A DNA stretch of 60,193 bases. It comes from Verrucomicrobiia bacterium. GTDB taxonomy: Bacteria > Verrucomicrobiota > Verrucomicrobiia > Limisphaerales > CAIMTB01. Below, one piece after another: positions 44,094 through 52,498 of the stretch (the first letter of the stretch is position 1; every line of letters begins with the position of its first letter). The position numbers and the translations under genes were made by a program. Location of the stretch: positions 1 to 60,193 of the forward strand of contig JAHCBA010000039.1 of the NCBI GenBank assembly GCA_019634625.1. The letters are read 5' to 3'. The notes under the pieces are model-generated. The model had not been told where the DNA came from and searched no databases. It worked only from the letters and a program-made list of their open reading frames with translations.

Positions 44094-45005
44094 ATGAAGA
44101 TCGCACGACGCCAGTTTCTCAAGACTTCGGCCCTTGGTATCGGCGGCGCCATGCTTGGCGCGCAAAGCGGCTGGGCCGCCACCGAGCCGCGCCTTTCTGC
44201 CCTTGGGGCTTATGACACGGTGACGCTGGGGCGGACGGGCATTCGGACGTCGCGGGTGAGCATGGGGACCGGGGTGCGGGGAGGGATGCGGGAATCGAAT
44301 CACACGCGAATGGGGGTGGAGAATGCGCACCGATTGATCCGGGAGATCCATGAGCGTGGGGTTCGGAGTTTTGATCTGGCCGACATGTATGGGACGCACG
44401 GGTTGTTTCCTCCCGCTCTGGAGGGGGTGCCGCGCGACCAGTACATGCTGATGAGCAAGATCTGGTTCCGGCCGGGGGGGATTCCCGAGCCGGAACGGTT
44501 GGATGCGGACGTGGTGGTGGGGCGGTTTCTGAAGGAACTGAAGACCGATTACCTGGACCTGGTGCTGCTGCACTGCGTGGAGTCGGCGACGTGGCCGAGG
44601 GAGCTGGCGCGGCAGATGGAGATCCTGGCGGAGCTGAAGCGCAAGGGGGTGATCCGGGCCCACGGGGTGTCGTGTCATTCGCTGGCGGCGCTGGAGGCGG
44701 TGGTGGATGAACCGTGGGTGGATTCGGTGCATGCCCGGATCAATCCGTTTCAGATGGTGATGGACGGGCCGCCCGAGAAGGTGGCGCCGGTGCTCGAACG
44801 GATTCGGGCACAAGGCAAGGGCGTGGTGGGGATGAAGATCATCGGCGAGGGCCGGCTGAGGAACGACGAGGAGAAGAAGGATCAGTCGATCGGTTACGCC
44901 TGGGCGAATGGCCTGGTGGACATGGTGACGGTGGGCTTCGAGAAGACGGAGGAGCTGGACGATTTCGATGTGCGGTTGCGGCGGGTGACACGGTTGGCGG
45001 CGTGA
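44094..45005 (+). CDS. Tat-exported aldo/keto reductase
   Basis: The protein has 303 residues from ATG 44094-44096. The Tat signal is ARRQFLKTSALGIGGAMLGA. A TIM-barrel aldo/keto reductase follows: VTLGRTGIRTSRVSMGTG, catalytic-region SFDLADMYGTHG (Asp and Tyr of the tetrad), LMSKIW with the lysine, and DLVLLHC with the histidine. An NADP-binding C-terminal region ends in GYAWANGLVDMVTVGFEKTEELDD. Substrate unknown. Exported AKRs next to sugar-oxidising enzymes are frequent in Verrucomicrobiota. Confidence 0.9.
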   Translation: MKIARRQFLKTSALGIGGAMLGAQSGWAATEPRLSALGAYDTVTLGRTGIRTSRVSMGTGVRGGMRESNHTRMGVENAHRLIREIHERGVRSFDLADMYGTHGLFPPALEGVPRDQYMLMSKIWFRPGGIPEPERLDADVVVGRFLKELKTDYLDLVLLHCVESATWPRELARQMEILAELKRKGVIRAHGVSCHSLAALEAVVDEPWVDSVHARINPFQMVMDGPPEKVAPVLERIRAQGKGVVGMKIIGEGRLRNDEEKKDQSIGYAWANGLVDMVTVGFEKTEELDDFDVRLRRVTRLAA

Positions 45006-45020
45006 CGGGCCTGGAGAGGG

Positions 45021-45060
45021 CGCATGGGAGTGGAGCGGAGGGATGAGGACTCACGGAGGG
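45021..45060. repeat. Dispersed intergenic repeat, copy C
   Basis: GGGAGTGGAGCGGAGGGATG then AGGACTCACGGAGG. It matches copy A at 6995-7040 over GAGTGGAGCG and GGACTC(A/G)CGGAG, and more weakly copy B at 35420-35466. Confidence 0.55.
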
Positions 45061-45066
45061 GTGCTG

Positions 45067-45171
45067 CGACCCCTGGCGGGGTCGTGTGCGAGTGGGGATA
45101 GCTGCCCGGGGGTCGAACCCGCGGAGCCGGGTCCGACCCCCGGCTAATCTCTGGAAACCCTCCGGGTTTCC
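45067..45171. other. Three consecutive strong hairpins
   Basis: Hairpin 1: CGACCCC (45067-45073) with GGGGTCG (45078-45084). Hairpin 2: CCGGGGGTCG (45106-45115) with CGACCCCCGG (45134-45143), extended by AACCC and GGGT inside. Hairpin 3: GGAAACCC (45153-45160) with GGGTTTCC (45164-45171). All arms are exact. No T tract follows any of them, so termination of the aldo/keto reductase transcript is only one possible role. Confidence 0.7.
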
Positions 45172-45247
45172 GGGACCCGATCGCAGGGAAACTGCCGGCC
45201 CTCCAGGGCGATTCACAAAGTCACGAGGCGTCTGGTCTGAGGCTCTT

Positions 45248-45368
45248 GGACAGGATGATCAGGATGAACAGGATGGAGCGGAGCAACAGACAGGGAGTTC
45301 TCGACCCACCGCGAAACCCGGCAGGCAGGCGGATCTTCTGGATCCTGTGGATCCTGTGAATCCTGTCC
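45248..45368. repeat. Inverted repeat built of CAGGAT units
   Basis: GGACAGGATGATCAGGATGA and following CAGGATGG (45248-45276) face the complementary series GGATCCTGTGGATCCTGTGA and ATCCTGTCC (45340-45368). Each arm repeats CAGGAT every 9-10 bp. The arms are separated by about 60 bp. Similar CAGGAT arrays are scattered in many environmental genomes; this is recalled from general knowledge, not searched. Confidence 0.65.
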
Positions 45369-45527
45369 AAACAACTGCGGGTCCTCCTTGGGGACTATGT
45401 CAAAGACCCCGACCCCGACGTTCCCCTCGTTGTATGCCTCGACCGATGGAATCTCCGACACCATGGAGATGCGTCCGGGGGGGAATTCGGTCGGGACAAT
45501 GAAAGGCGGCAGGCGCAGGGTACGGCG

Positions 45528-47267
45528 ATGCGCGTTCGAATGGCTTGGGTGACGGGCTGTCTGGGTCTTGCGATGGCAGGCGTGGTTCCGGCGGCGGATG
45601 AGTACCGGCTGGGTCTGGAATCGACGGAACGGGCGGCTGGGGTGCCGAAGGGGCGGGTGGAGTCGTTCGAGTTCGAGGCGTCGCGGGTGTTTCCGGGAAC
45701 GCATCGGCACGGCTGGATCTACATCCCGGCGCAATACCAGGGTCGGGAGCCGGCAGCGGTCATGGTGTTTCAGGATGGGCACGCGTATGTGGGCGAGACG
45801 GGACTGATGCGGGTACCGATCGTGTTGGACAACCTGATTGCGAAGGGGGCGATGCCGGTGACGATCGGGGTGTTCGTCAATCCGGGGCACCGGGGCGGGG
45901 GCGGGCCGGACGGATCGGGCTGGGGCAACCGGAACAACCGGAGTGTGGAGTACGATTCCCTGGGGGACGCCTATGCGCGGTTTCTGATCGAGGAGTTGCT
46001 GCCCTTTGTGGAGCGAACCTTCGAGGTGCGGTTGTCGGACGATCCGGCACGGAACGCGGTGGCGGGGATGAGCAGCGGCGGGATCTGCGCCTGGACGGTG
46101 GCGTGGGAACGGCCGGACCGGTTCGGGAAGGTGCTGAGCCACATTGGGAGCTTTGTGAACATCCGGGGCGGGCATGTCTATCCGGCGTTGATCCGCAAGA
46201 CCGGGAGGAAGCCGATCCGGGTGTTTCTGCAGGATGGAAGCAACGATCTGAACAACGCGCACGGGAACTGGCCGCTGGCGAACCTGGAGATGGCGAGTGC
46301 GCTGGCGTTTGCGGGGTACGATCACCGGTTCGTGTACGGGGACGGAGCGCACAACGGGCGGCACGGGGGCGCGATCCTGCCCGAGTCGTTGCGCTGGCTG
46401 TGGCGCGAGGAACCCGGGGCGGGGGTGGGTCTGGAGGCGGTGCTGCCGGATGGGGGCATCCGGGAGGGGTGGGAATTGGTGGGCGAAGGGTATGCGTTCA
46501 CCGACGCCGCGGCCTCGGATGCCGACGGCAACTTCCATTTCAGCGACCTGCCCCGCGGGGATGTGTACCGGGTGCCGGCCGCGGGGGGGACGCCGCGGCT
46601 CTGGCTGGAGAACGGGCCGAAGATCAGCGGGATGAAGTTCGGCGCCGATGGCTGGCTCTATGCCTGCGTCCAGGCGACCGGCACCAACGAGACGCGCCGC
46701 ATCGTGGCGATCGAGCCCGGATCGAAACGGGTGGAAACCATGGCGACGGGCGTGCAGCCAAACGACCTGGTGGTGACGCGGAGCGGCCATGTGTTTTTCA
46801 CCGACACCGCGGCGGGCCAGATCCAGCGGGTGCCGACGAGCGCCCGTGAGATGTCACGTCCGCCGACCGTGGCGGGGGGGATCGCCCGGCCCAACGGGAT
46901 TGCGCTGAGTTCCGACGAATCGGAGCTCTGGGTCAGCGAACACGGAGGACGTCACGTCTGGCGGTTTGCCCTGAATCCGGACGGCAGTCTGGGCGGCGGC
47001 GAACGGCGGGCGGTTCTGGCGGTGCCGAACGGGGGGGCGGACAGCGGCGGGGACGGGGCGGCGACGGATGGGGAGGGGAGGGTCTGGGTGACGTCGCATC
47101 TCGGCATCCAGGTGTTCGACGGCGAAGGGCGGTCGCTCGGGGTGGTGTCGCGTCCGCAGGACAAGGGGAGCGTGAGTGTGGCATTTGGGGGGACGGGACA
47201 TCGAATGCTGTACGTGTGCAGCAGCGACCGGGTGTACCGGCGGATGACGCGGACGTTGGGGCGGTAG
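45528..47267 (+). CDS. Secreted esterase-SMP-30/gluconolactonase fusion protein
   Basis: The protein has 579 residues and a signal peptide ending VVPAA. The first half (about 40-295) is an esterase D/enterochelin-esterase-like alpha/beta hydrolase: HGWIYIPAQY, VMVFQDGHAYV, and nucleophile elbow AGMSSGG with Ser182. A candidate acid/histidine pair is in DGSNDLNN and HNGRHGG. The second half (about 315-579) is an SMP-30/gluconolactonase six-bladed propeller: FTDAAASDADGNFHFSD, GPKISGMKFGADGWLYAC, RPNGIALSSDESELWVSEHG and VWVTSHLGIQVF. The combination suggests release of an acyl- or uronate-ester and then opening of a lactone, an inference. It is convergent with glnE. Confidence 0.88.
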   Translation: MRVRMAWVTGCLGLAMAGVVPAADEYRLGLESTERAAGVPKGRVESFEFEASRVFPGTHRHGWIYIPAQYQGREPAAVMVFQDGHAYVGETGLMRVPIVLDNLIAKGAMPVTIGVFVNPGHRGGGGPDGSGWGNRNNRSVEYDSLGDAYARFLIEELLPFVERTFEVRLSDDPARNAVAGMSSGGICAWTVAWERPDRFGKVLSHIGSFVNIRGGHVYPALIRKTGRKPIRVFLQDGSNDLNNAHGNWPLANLEMASALAFAGYDHRFVYGDGAHNGRHGGAILPESLRWLWREEPGAGVGLEAVLPDGGIREGWELVGEGYAFTDAAASDADGNFHFSDLPRGDVYRVPAAGGTPRLWLENGPKISGMKFGADGWLYACVQATGTNETRRIVAIEPGSKRVETMATGVQPNDLVVTRSGHVFFTDTAAGQIQRVPTSAREMSRPPTVAGGIARPNGIALSSDESELWVSEHGGRHVWRFALNPDGSLGGGERRAVLAVPNGGADSGGDGAATDGEGRVWVTSHLGIQVFDGEGRSLGVVSRPQDKGSVSVAFGGTGHRMLYVCSSDRVYRRMTRTLGR

Positions 47268-47334
47268 GGCCGGTGCGATGAGGGAGCAGGGACGCTTTGC
47301 TCCCTGCTGCATGGCGGCGGGTCAGGTTCGGCGG

Positions 47335-50319
47335 CTACGCAGCGGGGAGGTGACGACGATAGATCTCGCGGATTTCGGCGCGCCAGCGGGCGAGGTCGTT
47401 GAGGAACGGTTCGGTGGCGGAGTAGCCGCAGCGGGTGGCGACGCGGAGCAGGGCGGCGGGGTCGTCGGGGAGGACGGCTTCGCCTTCGAAGCTCCAGCGG
47501 CGGAGGATGGATTCCATGTGGCGGAGGCGGCGGAAGTTGGCGATGAGGCGGGTGGCGTCGTCGGGGGTGAGGGCGTGCTGGTCGGCGGCGTGGCGGAGGG
47601 AGAGGAGGGTGTTGGGTTGGAACCAGCCGTGTTGGAGGGCGAGGGTCTGGGCGAGGAATTCAGCGTCGATGAGGCCGCCGGAGCCGGTTTTGAAGGCGAG
47701 GGCGTCGCGGCCCTTGGGGGTTCGTTCGAGTTCGATGCGGCGTCGCATGCGGGCGATTTCCCGATCCCAGCCGGGCTGGAGGGCGGCGAGGGGAAGGGAG
47801 GGCGTGTGGAAGTTGGTGAGGCAGCGGGCGAGGGATTCGAAGGCGCGGCCGGTGGCGTCGTGTCCGGCGACGGCGCGGGCGCGGGTGAGGGCCTGGATTT
47901 CCCAGAGCAGGGCGCGTTGACGGTAGTAGTCCTCGTGGGCCTGGAGGGTGTTGACGAGGAGGCCCTTGTCGCCGTCGGGGCGAAGGCGGGTATCGAGGGG
48001 GAAGACGGCGCCCTGGGGGGTGCGGGTGGCGAGGAGGTCGATGACTTCGTTGGCGAGTTTCTGGAGGCGCGGGAGGTCTCTGGTGTCGGTGGGGGCGACG
48101 AAGATGACATCGAGATCGGAGCCGTACACGAGTTCGGCGCCGCCGAGTTTGCCGAGGCCGATGACGGCGAAGGGCGGGGTGCGGAGGCGGGCGCGCCGGG
48201 TGACGACCTCGACGGCGTACTGGATGCAGGCTTCGGCGAGGTGGGTGAGTTCGCGGTTGGCGTGTTCGAAGTCGGCGAGGCCGAGGATGTCGCGAAGGCC
48301 GAGGCGCATGAATTCGGTTTGGAAGTAGCGCCGGAGCCAGAGGTGCTGGTCGGGATCGTCACGACCGTGGCGGAGGTCGGCGAGGGTGAGGGCGGCGTCC
48401 TTGTGGCGTTGGAGGTGGGCGCCGGCTTCGAGCTGGTCCACGAGGTCGGGTTCGCGGATGGCGAGTTCGGCGAGGAACTCGGAGCGATCGAAGAGTTTGA
48501 GGATGTGTTCGAAGACGTTGGGGCGGGCGGTCCAGAGTTCGTAGAGGGAGGCGCGGGCGCCGTAGTTGCCGATGTAGCTGTCGAGGCGGACGAGGACGCG
48601 GTCGGGATCGGAGAGCTGGAAGGGGGGGGCGTCGGGGGACGGCGTGAGCGAGGGATCGGCGGCCCGGGGCTCGGGGGCGTCGGCGGCGGGGGCGGAGGCG
48701 GGGATGCAGAGTTCGAGGAATCGGGCGAGGAGCTGGCGTCCGAGTTCGCTGGTGCGACGGGAGACATGACCGAAGCCGGGGCCTTCGAGGAAGGCGCGGA
48801 CCATGCGCAGGGCCTGGTCGGGGTCACGGAAGCGATGGTGCCGGAGGAGTTCGAGCCATGTCGGAGTGTGGGGCGGATCGAAGGTGGGGGGGAAGGGATC
48901 GGCCGGGCGGGCGGCGGGGTCGGACTGGAAGACGCGTTCGTAGTGGGACCGGACCTGGCTGGTGTGACGGCGGAGGATTCGGGCGAAGGCCTTCCGGTCC
49001 GGGGCGCCCATCAGGCGGGCGATGCGGTCGAGGGCGGCGGGATCGTCGGGGAGGGTATGGGTCTGACGGAGTTCATCCATTTGCAGCCGGTGTTCGACGT
49101 CGCGGAGGAGGCGGTAGGCATCGGACAGGGCATGGGCATCGGCTTCGGGGAGCAGTTGATAATGGGCGAGTTTGTTGAGGGCTGGGAGGGTTTGATGGGA
49201 TTGGAGGAACGGATTGCGACCGGCGTGGAGGACCTGGAGGGACTGGGCGATGAATTCGATTTCGCGGATTCCGCCGCGGCCGAGCTTGACGTTGCGATCG
49301 AGTTCGCCGGGCCGGACGATTTCCTGTTCGAGCCGGGCCTTCATGGCGGCCATTTCGTGGAGGATGCCTTCGCCGAGGGCGCGCGGGTACCGGAAGGGAT
49401 GGATGACCTCGATGAATTCGCCGGCGAGGGACAGGCTGCCGGCGACGCCGCGGGCCTTGAGGAGCATCATGCGTTCCCAGGACTGGCCCCACTCGGCGTA
49501 GAAGTTTTCGTAGGAGTCGAGGGAGCGGACGAGGGGACCGGCGTCGCCTTCCGGGCGGAGGCGCATGTCGATGCGGAGGGCGCCGACGTCCACGCCGCGG
49601 CTGGAGGCTTCATGGATGAGGGCTTCGGCGAGCCGCTTGAAGAAGGCGTGGTTGGAGAGGACGGCGGAGGAGGTGGAGGTGCGTTGTTTGGGGGGGGTGC
49701 GGAAGGAGTAGCCCTCGTCGGTGTACAGGAAGAGGAGATCGACGTCGGAGCTGTAGTTGAGTTCCTGGCCACCGAGCTTGCCCATGCCGAGGACGCAGAA
49801 GGCGGTCTGGGTCCAGCGCTGGTCGGGGTCGTGGTGCCAGGGGGAACCCCAGCGTTCGGTGAGTTCGGGGGTGATGCGGCGGAGGATGCCCTCGAGGAAG
49901 ACATCGGCGGCGTTGGAGAGTTCGAGGAGGATCTCGGGGAGGGGCGCGACCCGGGCGAGGTCGCGGGCGGCGATGCGGAGGAGTTCGCGCTGGCGCAGGC
50001 GGTGAAGTCCGTCGAGGGCGGCGGTGCGATCGGGGAGGGCGGTCAGGGTGTCGATTTCGCGATCGAGTCCCTGACGGCGGCGGGGCTGGCGGAGGGCGTC
50101 GGGATCGGTGGCTTCGGCGATCCAGTCGGGATGTTGCCGGAGGAGGCTGGTGAGCCAGCGGGAGGCGGCGAGCAGGTTGATCAGGAGCTGGCGGGGTTCG
50201 GGCGGGCCGGCTTCGAGGGGGGCGAGGTCGGCGGCCTCGGCGAGGATTTGAAGGTGATGGGTGGCGCGCCTGGGATCGGGGGCGTCTCCGAGGAGGGATT
50301 TCCAGCGCCGGGGGTCCAT
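47335..50319 (-). CDS. glnE: Bifunctional glutamine synthetase adenylyltransferase/adenylyl-removing enzyme
   Basis: GlnE adenylylates and deadenylylates glutamine synthetase in response to PII. The protein has 994 residues, full length for the family. There are two nucleotidyltransferase domains, each with the GxxxxxxDxD pattern: GMGKLGGQELNYSSDVDLLF near residue 175 and GLGKLGGAELVYGSDLDVIF near 720. Each is followed by a helical GlnD-PII-uridylyl-type domain (DMRLRPEGDAGPLV; DTRLRPDGDKGLLV). Both catalytic halves look intact. No glnA or glnB is in the window. Confidence 0.96.
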   Translation of the reverse strand: MDPRRWKSLLGDAPDPRRATHHLQILAEAADLAPLEAGPPEPRQLLINLLAASRWLTSLLRQHPDWIAEATDPDALRQPRRRQGLDREIDTLTALPDRTAALDGLHRLRQRELLRIAARDLARVAPLPEILLELSNAADVFLEGILRRITPELTERWGSPWHHDPDQRWTQTAFCVLGMGKLGGQELNYSSDVDLLFLYTDEGYSFRTPPKQRTSTSSAVLSNHAFFKRLAEALIHEASSRGVDVGALRIDMRLRPEGDAGPLVRSLDSYENFYAEWGQSWERMMLLKARGVAGSLSLAGEFIEVIHPFRYPRALGEGILHEMAAMKARLEQEIVRPGELDRNVKLGRGGIREIEFIAQSLQVLHAGRNPFLQSHQTLPALNKLAHYQLLPEADAHALSDAYRLLRDVEHRLQMDELRQTHTLPDDPAALDRIARLMGAPDRKAFARILRRHTSQVRSHYERVFQSDPAARPADPFPPTFDPPHTPTWLELLRHHRFRDPDQALRMVRAFLEGPGFGHVSRRTSELGRQLLARFLELCIPASAPAADAPEPRAADPSLTPSPDAPPFQLSDPDRVLVRLDSYIGNYGARASLYELWTARPNVFEHILKLFDRSEFLAELAIREPDLVDQLEAGAHLQRHKDAALTLADLRHGRDDPDQHLWLRRYFQTEFMRLGLRDILGLADFEHANRELTHLAEACIQYAVEVVTRRARLRTPPFAVIGLGKLGGAELVYGSDLDVIFVAPTDTRDLPRLQKLANEVIDLLATRTPQGAVFPLDTRLRPDGDKGLLVNTLQAHEDYYRQRALLWEIQALTRARAVAGHDATGRAFESLARCLTNFHTPSLPLAALQPGWDREIARMRRRIELERTPKGRDALAFKTGSGGLIDAEFLAQTLALQHGWFQPNTLLSLRHAADQHALTPDDATRLIANFRRLRHMESILRRWSFEGEAVLPDDPAALLRVATRCGYSATEPFLNDLARWRAEIREIYRRHLPAA

Positions 50320-50448
50320 GGGCCGCGATTGAGCCCGAACCGGCGGGCGGCGGCACGTGCAAAGTCGGAGAGGGCGAGGCGAACGCCTCCTGACGTTGGC
50401 GACGAGAGAACTGGAGGATTGTAAATGGACGTGTCTGACCCGGTTGCC

Positions 50449-51210
50449 CTAGCCGGGGGCGATGACCACTTCGATGCCGCGCTGGCGGAGCCGGTCGAGG
50501 AGCGCAGCGGGGGCGGCGCGGTCGGTGACGAGGGTGTCGATGGCGTCGAGGTCGCAGAGGGGGGAAATGGAGCGGCGTCCGAACTTGGTGTGATCGAGGC
50601 AGAGGATGACCCGTCCGGCGGCGGCGATCATGGCCCGCTGGATGTCGATGAGGAGCCCGTGGGAGTTGGTGATGCCTTCGAGGGTGAGGCCGCCGCTGCT
50701 CATGATGGCGACGTCGGCGTGCATGCGGGAGAAGGTCTCGACGGCCAGCGGGCCGACCAGCACGCCGAGGCGCGGGTAGAGCACACCGCCGGACAGGAGC
50801 ACTTCGACGCGCGAACTGGAGGTGAACAGGTTGGCGACCGGGAGGGAGTTGGTGATGATCTGGGGAGTACGGGATTCCAGGTGGCGGGCAACGTGGAAGA
50901 CGGTGGTGCCGGCATCGAGGATGAGACTCTGGTTGGGGCGGATCAGCTCCGCGCAGGCGCGTCCGATCGCCTCCTTTTCGTCGAGTTCATGGGTATCCCG
51001 TGCGGCGAAGACGAATTCGTCGGAGCGGGGGTTGACCAGCCGGGCGCCGCCATGGGTACGGCGGACGGTGCCGCGTCCCTCGAGGGTCTGGAGGTCGCGA
51101 CGGACGGTGGAGGGGGAGGCATCGACGAGTTCGGCGAGTTCGTCGAGGGACGCGAACTCGGCACGATTGAGGTGGTCTTCGATGCGGGCCTGACGTTCCT
51201 CGGCTTGCAT
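50449..51210 (-). CDS. DeoR family transcriptional regulator of the microcompartment operon
   Basis: The protein has 253 residues from ATG 51208-51210. The N-terminal winged helix-turn-helix has SLDELAELVDASPSTVRRDLQTLE and the DeoR signature RRTHGGARL. The C-terminal DeoRC sugar-phosphate sensor domain has LILDAGTTVFHVARHL, IITNSLPVANLF and DHTKFGRRSISPLCDLDAIDTLVTD. DeoR regulators usually respond to a phosphorylated sugar. The gene is divergent from pduL across 114 bp containing three phased 10-bp repeats, so it probably controls both directions. The ligand is likely a deoxysugar phosphate, by inference. Confidence 0.93.
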   Translation of the reverse strand: MQAEERQARIEDHLNRAEFASLDELAELVDASPSTVRRDLQTLEGRGTVRRTHGGARLVNPRSDEFVFAARDTHELDEKEAIGRACAELIRPNQSLILDAGTTVFHVARHLESRTPQIITNSLPVANLFTSSSRVEVLLSGGVLYPRLGVLVGPLAVETFSRMHADVAIMSSGGLTLEGITNSHGLLIDIQRAMIAAAGRVILCLDHTKFGRRSISPLCDLDAIDTLVTDRAAPAALLDRLRQRGIEVVIAPG

Positions 51211-51247
51211 GAGGCGGGGTTGAGAGGGCCTGAACGCGGGGAGAGTT

Positions 51248-51277
51248 TGGAAGATTTTGGAAGATTCTGCAAGATTT
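51248..51277. promoter_or_regulatory. Three phased 10-bp direct repeats, candidate DeoR operators
   Basis: Three adjacent decamers, TGGAAGATTT (51248), TGGAAGATTC (51258) and TGCAAGATTT (51268), share TGnAAGATT at exactly one helical turn spacing. They sit in the 114-bp gap between the divergent DeoR and PduL starts. A TTGACC (51281-51286) next to them could be a -35 element of the shell operon, although no good -10 was found. DeoR proteins often bind direct repeats; binding here is an inference. Confidence 0.6.
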
Positions 51278-51324
51278 GGATTGACCCGGGAGGCGATGCC
51301 TGTCGGGATGCGGGGCATCGATAC

Positions 51325-52002
51325 ATGGCAGTAGCCTCGTCTTCCATGCCTCGGGCGGTTGTTGAGCACCTGGTGCGCCAGGAGGTGTACCGGCGTTTGG
51401 GGAAGCCTTTGCCGCGGTCGGCGGGGGGGCCGAGTCCGCTGGTGGTGAACGTGAGTGCGCGGCATTGTCACCTGACGCAGGCGGCGGTGGAGGCGTTGTT
51501 CGGGGTGGGGCATTCGTTGACGCCGTACAAGTGGTTGTACCAGGAGGGGCAGTTTGCGGCGCGGGAGACGGTGACGTTGATCGGGCCGCGGAGCCGGGTG
51601 ATTTCGAACCTGCGGATCCTGGGTCCGTGCCGGAGTTTGAACCAGGTGGAGCTGGCCTATACGGATTCGATCTCGCTGGGGTTCGAGGTGCCGTTGCGGA
51701 GTTCGGGGAACATCCAGGGGACGCCTGGCTGCATGCTGATGGGGCCGGCGGGGTTTTTCGAGATGAACGAGGGGGTGATCCGGGCGCTGCGGCATGTGCA
51801 CATGCATCCGGACGACGCGGTGCATCACAAGGTGAAGAACGGGGAGACGATGCGGTTGCGGGTGGGCGGCGGGTGCGGCGTGGTTTTCGAGAAGCTGCTG
51901 GTGCGGGTCGATCCGAGTTTCAAGCTGGAGGTGCACATCGACACCGACGAGGGCAACGCGTGCCATTTGCAGCCGGACACGCCCTGCGAACTGCTGCGGT
52001 AG
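51325..52002 (+). CDS. pduL: PduL-type microcompartment phosphotransacylase
   Basis: PduL converts acyl-CoA plus phosphate to acyl-phosphate inside the shell, recycling CoA. The protein has 225 residues from ATG 51325-51327; ATG 51346 is possible and would keep the helix. The N-terminal amphipathic helix AVVEHLVRQEVYRRLG (11-26) looks like an encapsulation peptide. PduL features: VNVSARHCHL (His47, His49, zinc and catalytic histidines), LTPYKWLYQEGQFA, and RHVHMHPDD (His157, His159, His161). The C-terminal half has the internal duplication LLVRVDPSFKLEVHIDTDE. It is the first gene of the operon. Confidence 0.94.
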   Translation: MAVASSSMPRAVVEHLVRQEVYRRLGKPLPRSAGGPSPLVVNVSARHCHLTQAAVEALFGVGHSLTPYKWLYQEGQFAARETVTLIGPRSRVISNLRILGPCRSLNQVELAYTDSISLGFEVPLRSSGNIQGTPGCMLMGPAGFFEMNEGVIRALRHVHMHPDDAVHHKVKNGETMRLRVGGGCGVVFEKLLVRVDPSFKLEVHIDTDEGNACHLQPDTPCELLR

Positions 52003-52030
52003 GGTGGCGGCCGTAGGATGGCTGCGGAAG

Positions 52031-52044
52031 GGAACGCGGAGCGG
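52031..52044 (+). repeat. Operon leader 14-mer GGAACGCGGAGCGG (first copy)
   Basis: This exact 14-mer recurs at 52450-52463, and a 12/13-matching variant lies at 54844-54856. All three are in gaps between genes of the microcompartment operon, 32-89 nt before a start codon. The role is unknown. Confidence 0.5.
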
Positions 52045-52132
52045 CGCGGGAGATGGGAACGATTTGAGAGATTGGAGTGGTTGAAGCGATTCGGACAGAG
52101 CGAGACGAGAGAACTGAGCATTCCCACAGCGT

Positions 52133-52429
52133 ATGAGCGAAGCCATCGGCATGATCGAAACGAAGGGCTTCACCGGCAGCGTCGAGGCGACCGACGCGAT
52201 GGTGAAGGCCGCCAATGTAAGCGTGGCCCGGACGATCCCCATCGGGGGAGGGCTGATGACCGTCGTGGTGCGGGGCGACGTGGCCAGCGTGAAGGCCGCG
52301 GTGGATGCCGGATCACGGGCGGCGGCCAAGGTTGGCGAGCTGGTGAGTGCGCATGTGATTGCGCGTCCCCACGACGACCTGGTGAAGGGATTCCTGGCGG
52401 AGTCCGGGGCGGTCAAGGCGGCGAAGTGA
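52133..52429 (+). CDS. BMC-H hexameric shell protein 1
   Basis: The protein has 98 residues, the standard Pfam00936 single-domain size. It starts [27 protein letters not shown] and has the [14 protein letters not shown] helix. The pore loop is IGGGL (37-41), glycine-rich, which usually gives a narrow pore. [10 protein letters not shown] is the C-terminal edge motif, followed by a short Lys-rich tail. BMC-H hexamers tile the shell facets. A 14-bp string GGAACGCGGAGCGG lies 89 nt upstream. Confidence 0.96.
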   Translation: MSEAIGMIETKGFTGSVEATDAMVKAANVSVARTIPIGGGLMTVVVRGDVASVKAAVDAGSRAAAKVGELVSAHVIARPHDDLVKGFLAESGAVKAAK

Positions 52430-52498
52430 GCGAAGCGAGGGCGAAGCGAGGAACGCGGAGCGGAGAGAGAGCAACCATCAACCGGGATTCGGAGATTT

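Larger units (their letters stand above)
45006..45527. other. 522-bp highly structured intergenic region
   Basis: Between the aldo/keto reductase and the esterase gene lie, in order, dispersed repeat copy C (45021-45060), three strong hairpins (45067-45171) and a CAGGAT-type inverted repeat (45248-45368). The rest carries no gene that I can support. Confidence 0.6.

Noticed and set aside
47278-50424. 1,048-codon plus-strand frame antisense to glnE
   Set aside because: Gly/Glu-rich shadow. The minus strand encodes a full-length GlnE with both active sites.
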